A stretch of 64,000 bases of DNA from Dentipellis sp. KUC8613 (lineage: Eukaryota; Basidiomycota; Agaricomycetes; Russulales; Hericiaceae): assembly GCA_002286715.1 (NCBI GenBank), contig NSJX01000002.1, forward strand, positions 482,396 through 546,395, in the 5' to 3' direction. Of the stretch, positions 55,713 through 64,000 are shown piece by piece (position 1 is the first letter of the stretch; the number at the start of each line of letters is the position of its first letter). The position numbers were made by a program, and so were the translations under genes. The notes under the pieces were generated by a model. That model saw only the letters and a program-made list of their open reading frames with translations, did no database searches and was not told where the DNA came from.

Positions 55713-58189
55713 AGTCGATTCTACTGACTTATTGGGGTCTGCAGAGGCGCGGGGAGGGAATCAGTTGTCGGCGAGCTTTGAACCACCTGTGCGAGTAACT
55801 GTTTGAATCCTTCGAGCTTCAGAAGTATCTTGTCCGACGGTCGTCTCGGTCACCTTCAAAGGGCGGAAGTAACAACATCAAGCGCCCAAGCTAATCGGCA
55901 ACGGCCGAACCGGTTCCAGGCCGCGACGGTACCAAGTTCGACTTCGACTCTCCTGCCGACCAGCATCGAATACTGCATCGCAAGTCTTTGCTTTCCAGAG
56001 ATATGCAGAGACGAAGAACTGTCACATATCTGACTGTCTGACTCAGTATATGCAGCTCAGCGGTAGATTTCAAATTCACTGGTCATGGAAAGGTTGAAGG
56101 TGAGTACAAATGCAATGCATAGCTACTCAGTATATTCCTCAGGCCTTCCGATTTTACTCGGTGGACATATCGTCCTATCTTTGGGGGGAAAGCCATCTGA
56201 AAGATAAACCAGCCTCATTTATCAAGAGGAGACTGCCGAGCAACACAAGTGCCGCCGGCACCAACTGCAATCCCTGTAGCTAGGTAAGCAAAAGCGCTAT
56301 AGCTACCGTTGACAAAGCCCGAGGCGCACAGATCCCCTCTCCCTCCCACCTGATCAAGAAGAATGATGGACAGGCCACCCTCGGACCAGGTGGATCCCAT
56401 GTACAGTACACTCGCTAGGCAACCAGGTAGATGGGCTGAAGTCTGCGGTCAGGCGGGCGCATCTGCATCAGCGATAGAAAGCTCCCGTTCACGATGCACA
56501 CGACGGCCCATCTTCAACCAATACGAATATCCTCCCCCGGACCCACAGCGCGGACCCTCCATGCTCGTCCCCGACCCCCGCCCCGACGAGCCTTAGCAAG
56601 CAAAGTATCGCCGCACCACGGCCACTCCCGTCCTGATCGTCCCGGCTCCATCTCCATCTCCCGTCCCCGGTTCCCCATCCGGCAAGCGTAGTATACCCAA
56701 TCCCCATCCCCATCCCATCACGCCGCTCTGGCATCGACGTCGGGCGCAATCTGCTTTCCTCCCACTCCAGATCTCCCAGGCCCGTTCGCGTTGTGACTAG
56801 TGACTCCCCCGAGTCGCCGTGGACACCAGACTGAGACTCCGTGTCCCATCCGGATGCGAACGACGCAAACGACGCACGTTGCTGCTGCCTGCCTACAGGT
56901 TCCAGTCCATTGACAGGCTGCGTACCGTGTACCGTGCGCCGTCCATGTCCCGTGCGCTGCGTCAGTGTACATACCGCAGCCAGCCAGCTGCGCACGGAGC
57001 GGCGGAAACGCGGTCGGTATGATATAAGTATCTGCAGCACATCCGACATCCGGCACACGGCGCCTGCATCACACATCAGGCGTCCCGCGTCCCGCGTCCC
57101 GGCGGGTCTGTCAGTGTCACTGTCAGCAGCTGCGAAGACCAAGCTCAAGCTGCGGCCTGCGGGCATCGCGTCAACGGACCATCGCAGCGTCGCGCACGCC
57201 ACATATAGCCGGATCTCAGCGCGCATCTGCATCAGATCCATTCACGTTGCCACCAGTGGCAAGTGGCAAGTGTCTATCTGCGTGCGTGCGCTAGCGCTGT
57301 GTGTGTATGAGTCCCAGGAGAACGCACCTTTACTTTGGTCCTCGGTCCCCGTCCCGATCGGGCAACTGCATCATCGCATCGAAATCGATGGGCGACGTGT
57401 TGGGCTCGTATCAGGCTGGGTGGCTGGCACTGGGGGTGCTTGGGTCGACTACAGATACCATCACCATTACCAAGCCCTCATCGTCTTGCCATTCACGGGC
57501 ATCTTCTTGATGTATGCGGGCGTGCGGGCGTGCTGCGGGCTTGTCTATATGTTCGTTGTTGTATCGGTGGTGTACACACATAAGTAACACAGAAGCGGAG
57601 ATGGCGGGGCGAGAGGAGAGGAGAGGATCCGATATAGCTGACACAAACTGAGACTGGCGATAGACTCGAACGGCAAAGACGTGAAAAGAGACAAAAAGAC
57701 ACAAAAAAAGAAGAGGAGGAAAAGGGATAAACAAGACGGCATATGGCACAAAAGAAAAGGGAAACAAAAATAGCGCGTGAAGCATGTGAAGGCGAAGGGG
57801 AAGGCGAAGAAGGGGCGCAAGGACGGCAGAGTCGAGGTCGAAGTCGAGTCGAAGTCGAGGCAGGCCGGGCGGCGTCGCGGGATCAAAATGGGTTGATAAT
57901 GTATGCGGCAAAACGTATGGAAAGCGATAGCCTGAGACGCTTGAAGAAAAAAAAAAGACGAGAGGTGAGAAACAGAGGCGACGGCGGCGCGGCTTTACAG
58001 GGACGTACGTACGAAATACATGCGGGCGACCTCGAGACGACAACTCGCAGAGTATGATAAAGCACGAACGCGCGAACGGGGGGTAGAGTTACAGGGGCTG
58101 ATAGGTCCGATCCAAGCCAGGGATGCAGATGCATAGTGATCTAGGTAATGTATGGAATGAACGTCCACGGATGTTGCTCGCTCGACGCC
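55713..58189. other. 2.5 kb gene-poor region between POP4 and the LAMMER kinase
   Basis: Two long opposite frames (56489-57241 minus, 56841-57587 plus) overlap each other and encode Arg/Gly/Ser/Pro-rich chance sequence. No exon chain with known motifs was found. Poly-A/poly-T tracts near 57700-57960 suggest transcript ends of the kinase. A non-coding RNA cannot be excluded. Confidence 0.45.
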
Positions 58190-60192
58190 TTAGATCTCGA
58201 CGGGGACAGTTTGTGAGAAGTAAGGGTGGTTTAGCGCCTCTTTGACCGTGATGCGCTGCGCCGGGTCGAACGCCAACAGCTTGCGGACGAGATCCAAGAA
58301 CTGCCGGTTGATCATGTCGGATTGTGGGATGATCTCCTAAAGCGTGAGATATAGACATCAGTTTGATGAGCAGATCGCACGATATGAAGACGACTGACCG
58401 GTAGACTTCGAGTAGCGCGAACTTCCTTCTTACTTGCTCTTGTTGTCGACTTGGCTTTTGGCCAGTCGAGCTTGTTACCTTCCTTGAAGAATTCTGGCTT
58501 CGAGCGGGCTCCAGCGCGCGCGAACCGTTCAGGCATCTTGCCCATGACCATCTCCATCATCGCCAGATGCTCCAGATTGTCATGCGTCTGGAACAGCGCC
58601 GCGCCGGTGTAAAATTCTACCAGGATGCAGCCGAGGGAAAAGGCGTCGCAGGGGTATGACCATCCGAGGCCTGGTTGGCGTGTGATGAGCACTTTGGCGA
58701 CGGTCCGTGGCGGCGGGGCTTACCGAGAATGATCTCCGGCGCACGGTAGTGACGTGTGGAGACGACCGTCGAGTGGTATTCTTCCTGGAAGGTTGCGGAC
58801 CCAAAGTCTATGAGCCGGATATCTGTCGACTCTAGGATGCGTTTCGTCCGCATGGGTGCGTTTCGCTGGAAAAGGGGTAAACCATAAAAATAGGCAGCAG
58901 ACCGTATTTTCAGAATATTTGTACCTTTCCAGTGCCAGGGACTTGAATAGTTCGATAGTCATTGTTAACCAGTAGGATGTTCTCTGGCTTCAAGTCCGTG
59001 TGGATGAGGTGCAATTCGTGCAAGACTGCGGGAGAATAATGAGCATATATGCGCATTTTCGCGACCGAAGCCCACTTACATGCGACGCTGCCGAGTAGTT
59101 GCCGAGCGAAGGATTGTATGTGATGCCGAGGGAAAGGAGCGAATTCGTTCTCCTTGAGGAAATCGTACACACACATGCCCAGAAGTTCCGAAACCAAGCA
59201 GATATGATTCCGATGGTCGAACCATTGTAGTAGATGGATGCATTTACTGTTGGTGGAAGGGGTTAGACGCCGAAACGTGCCTGGGAAACATTCGATACAT
59301 ACTGCCGATTCAATGGATCACGTTCCTTGAGCCGCTGGAGAACGCGCACTTCAATCTTGCTAGCGTCGCGGTATTTCTGGATAGCGCGGATGATCTTGAT
59401 AGCTACTCGCTTCCCTGATTCGGTGTCGACCGCTTCAACGACCTTCCCAAAGGTCCCTTGACCCAGCAGTCGGACCGTTCGGTCTGGACCGACGTCAGTT
59501 GAGGCTGCGCGGGCGGGTGGCGAAGGGCATGCTCACAGCGTTTATAAATAATGTCGTCCGGGACAATAATGTAATGGCCTTCTTTATCGTCACATGGATT
59601 GGGGGCCTTAGACGCCTGCTAATTGTGGTGATTAGACTGATAGGCAACTGCGAGGAATGGAGGGGAACCATACTTCAAGGGCGGTCGAGTTGGTGGTAGC
59701 GGCAGGGGCGTGCCATGAGACTCCGGTGGCGACGGCATGTGTTGACACCTGGTTGTTGGTTGCTGCCTTCTTGGTGAGGGTGCCAGCGTCGTCACCATTA
59801 TCCCGCTTTCGCTTCTTGGGCGCAGGAGCGGCCGGTAGTGTTGAGGAGGAGCTGGCGGATAGAGCTTGAGCCTCTGCAGCAGCTCGGGCGCGGGTTATCC
59901 GAGCAGTCCCAGGCGGTTGGTATGATGCCGAGTATCCGTTGGTGTGGGTGGTTGTTGCTGGTGAGGCGGTGGGCGGGGGAGTGTCTTCAATAACAATGAA
60001 TTCTCGGACCGTCCCCTGTGCGTCGACCTCTTGGACTTCTGAGTAGCTGACGAACTGCTGCGTGCGCTTGCGCTTGCGGGACGTTACCGAGGGCGTGGTG
60101 AGGCCGTTGGGATTCCTGTTTGTGGTTGAGAGGGACTGCCGCGAGTACGGGGCGGCAAGATGCGCTGGGAGATGCTGGAGAGCTGTCTGCAT
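58190..60192 (-). CDS. KNS1: LAMMER-family dual-specificity protein kinase
   Basis: Starts [20 protein letters not shown] at 60192 and ends [11 protein letters not shown] at 58190-58192; about eight exons. The N-terminal 170 residues are disordered with basic nuclear signals ([18 protein letters not shown]). Kinase elements in order: [21 protein letters not shown] with the catalytic Lys, [12 protein letters not shown] (HTD in place of HRD, as in this family), [24 protein letters not shown], and [11 protein letters not shown], the LAMMER box. Related kinases (yeast Kns1, fission yeast Lkh1, animal CLKs) phosphorylate splicing factors and other regulators in the nucleus and respond to growth signals. 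All catalytic residues are intact. Confidence 0.94.
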
Positions 60193-61179
60193 CGTTTGGG
60201 GCGACGAGCAGCGGGCGATAGATGGTGGCGAGAGACAAGAGGGGGCAAGAACGAGATGAGAGGACAGGCCAGCACTGGGTGAGAATGTCAAGCACAAGCC
60301 AGTCTCTCGCTCTTGTTGCGTATTATTTGGCTCCGGTGCCACCCCACTTGACGTTATGTAGTATCGCCCCGCACCGTCCCTAAACTACGCCTCCTGCAGC
60401 TGCCGTAGCCTAGCTCGCTTGTCGTCCACGCCGTCCCAGACCGCCTACAGCCCTATCTGTTCCTATCGCTGCTCATGCTGCCCCTCTGAGCTCGCCGCCC
60501 ACGTCCTTGCTGCCCCCGTCTGCTGCGGCACTTGCCGTCCGTGCGCGCCTTACAATAAGGAAGCCCCCATGCGCACGCGCCCTTGTCACCCTCACCAGCT
60601 GCCGTGATCAAGTCCCGGCCTGCCCATCGCAGCCGCGGTGCCAGACCCGGGCGTTGTGTTCCCGACCCCTCCGAAGTTTCATCGGATATGGGCGTGCCTT
60701 TCCATACATACTGTACGACTAAGTACAGCACCTACACTATGAAACGCGTTCTAGTGTGTTGCACTTCCGCGAGTTGTGGAGGAATCGCCCCTGAGCATGA
60801 ATGTTCGAGAAACAGGCTATGTGCTATCACACCAGAGCGCCATATGAGGGAACAATAGTGAAATGAGCACGAGGACTCGTCGTGAGCGGGAGCAGCGCCA
60901 ACAAACGGCCGGGCCTGATGTGATGTGCCGAGCAACAAAGGGAAGACAAGCCACAGGCGTGCCAGTCAGCGATCCGTCCACGCGGTGTCAGAGGGCCTTA
61001 TCCCCCGTCGGGCACAGACCCCGGCACACCGCACACTCGAGCGCTCGCCGGCTTGGGCCAAACAAGCCACAACTCGAGGTCGACGGCGAATTCGACGACG
61101 ACGCCCTCGTCTGTGCGCCCACCTCCTTCCACAACCATTCCCGACACGCCCGCCGCGGCGCTGCTCGCCCCCTCTCACC
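60193..61179. promoter_or_regulatory. Divergent promoter between LAMMER kinase and MYST gene
   Basis: 987 bp. No coding signal that I trust; frames on both strands are Arg/Pro/Ser-rich. Pyrimidine-rich sequence (CTGCTCGCCCCCTCTCACC) lies directly before the MYST start. Confidence 0.5.

Positions 61180-64000
<2,821 letters not shown>

Noticed and set aside
56489..57241. Opposing long frames at 56489-57241 (minus) and 56841-57587 (plus)
   Set aside because: They overlap and are both Arg/Gly/Ser-rich, as expected from GC-rich non-coding DNA.

Overview
The window looks like nuclear DNA of a filamentous basidiomycete, probably an Agaricomycete. Genes carry many short spliceosomal introns (about 45-120 bp, GTNNGT donors, YAG acceptors), the housekeeping genes are extremely GC-rich at third positions, intergenic gaps are short, and the families present are fungal (LAMMER kinase, Slm-type PH protein, Pho88/Snd3, ERG3, PTH11-like rhodopsin-domain protein, pepsin-like protease cluster, an intron-bearing tRNA-Arg). 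All exon joins were made by eye from splice signals and frame; protein names rest on recognised motifs, not on a search.

Left core block (1-12.7 kb): a decayed reading frame at the edge; a C2H2 plus Zn2Cys6 regulator; urate oxidase, whose upstream region (shared with ATP20) holds several GATAA sites; mitochondrial ATP synthase subunit g; a Pho88/Snd3-like ER protein; and an Slm1/2-like F-BAR/PH protein.

Accessory island (about 13.2-35.2 kb): base composition is visibly less GC-rich and the gene content is unfamiliar. It holds five paralogues of one multi-exon family that I do not recognise (A, B, C on the minus strand; D, E on the plus strand). All five have the same five-exon plan with identical intron phases, an N-terminal 44/45-codon exon, a Trp-Trp-containing second block, a variable nuclear-looking linker, a central cysteine cluster Cx2Cx6Cx8Cx2C(x5-6)C followed by a strongly conserved PIPxLPxVPYL block, and mostly a coiled-coil tail. 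Two members (A and D) are headed by a divergently transcribed small gene (P1, P2) that belongs to a second unknown family with two copies of an LTLxxLxDLRP-like motif. Between the two arms lie a cupin-like protein, a PTH11-like membrane protein and stretches of non-coding or decayed sequence. This island is the best candidate for an undescribed system in the window.

Right block (35.9-64 kb): glycerol dehydrogenase-like Fe-ADH, an HNH_2-type fungal protein, tRNA-Arg(CCG), RAE1/GLE2, C-5 sterol desaturase ERG3, a tandem array of three secreted aspartic proteases plus a decayed fourth copy, a disordered hypothetical protein, RNase P/MRP subunit POP4, a LAMMER kinase, and a MYST acetyltransferase with PHD fingers that runs off the right edge.

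Most core genes act in separate cell processes (purine catabolism, energy, membrane sterols, mRNA export, RNA processing, chromatin); the local functional groupings are the protease array and the A-E/P1-P2 island.
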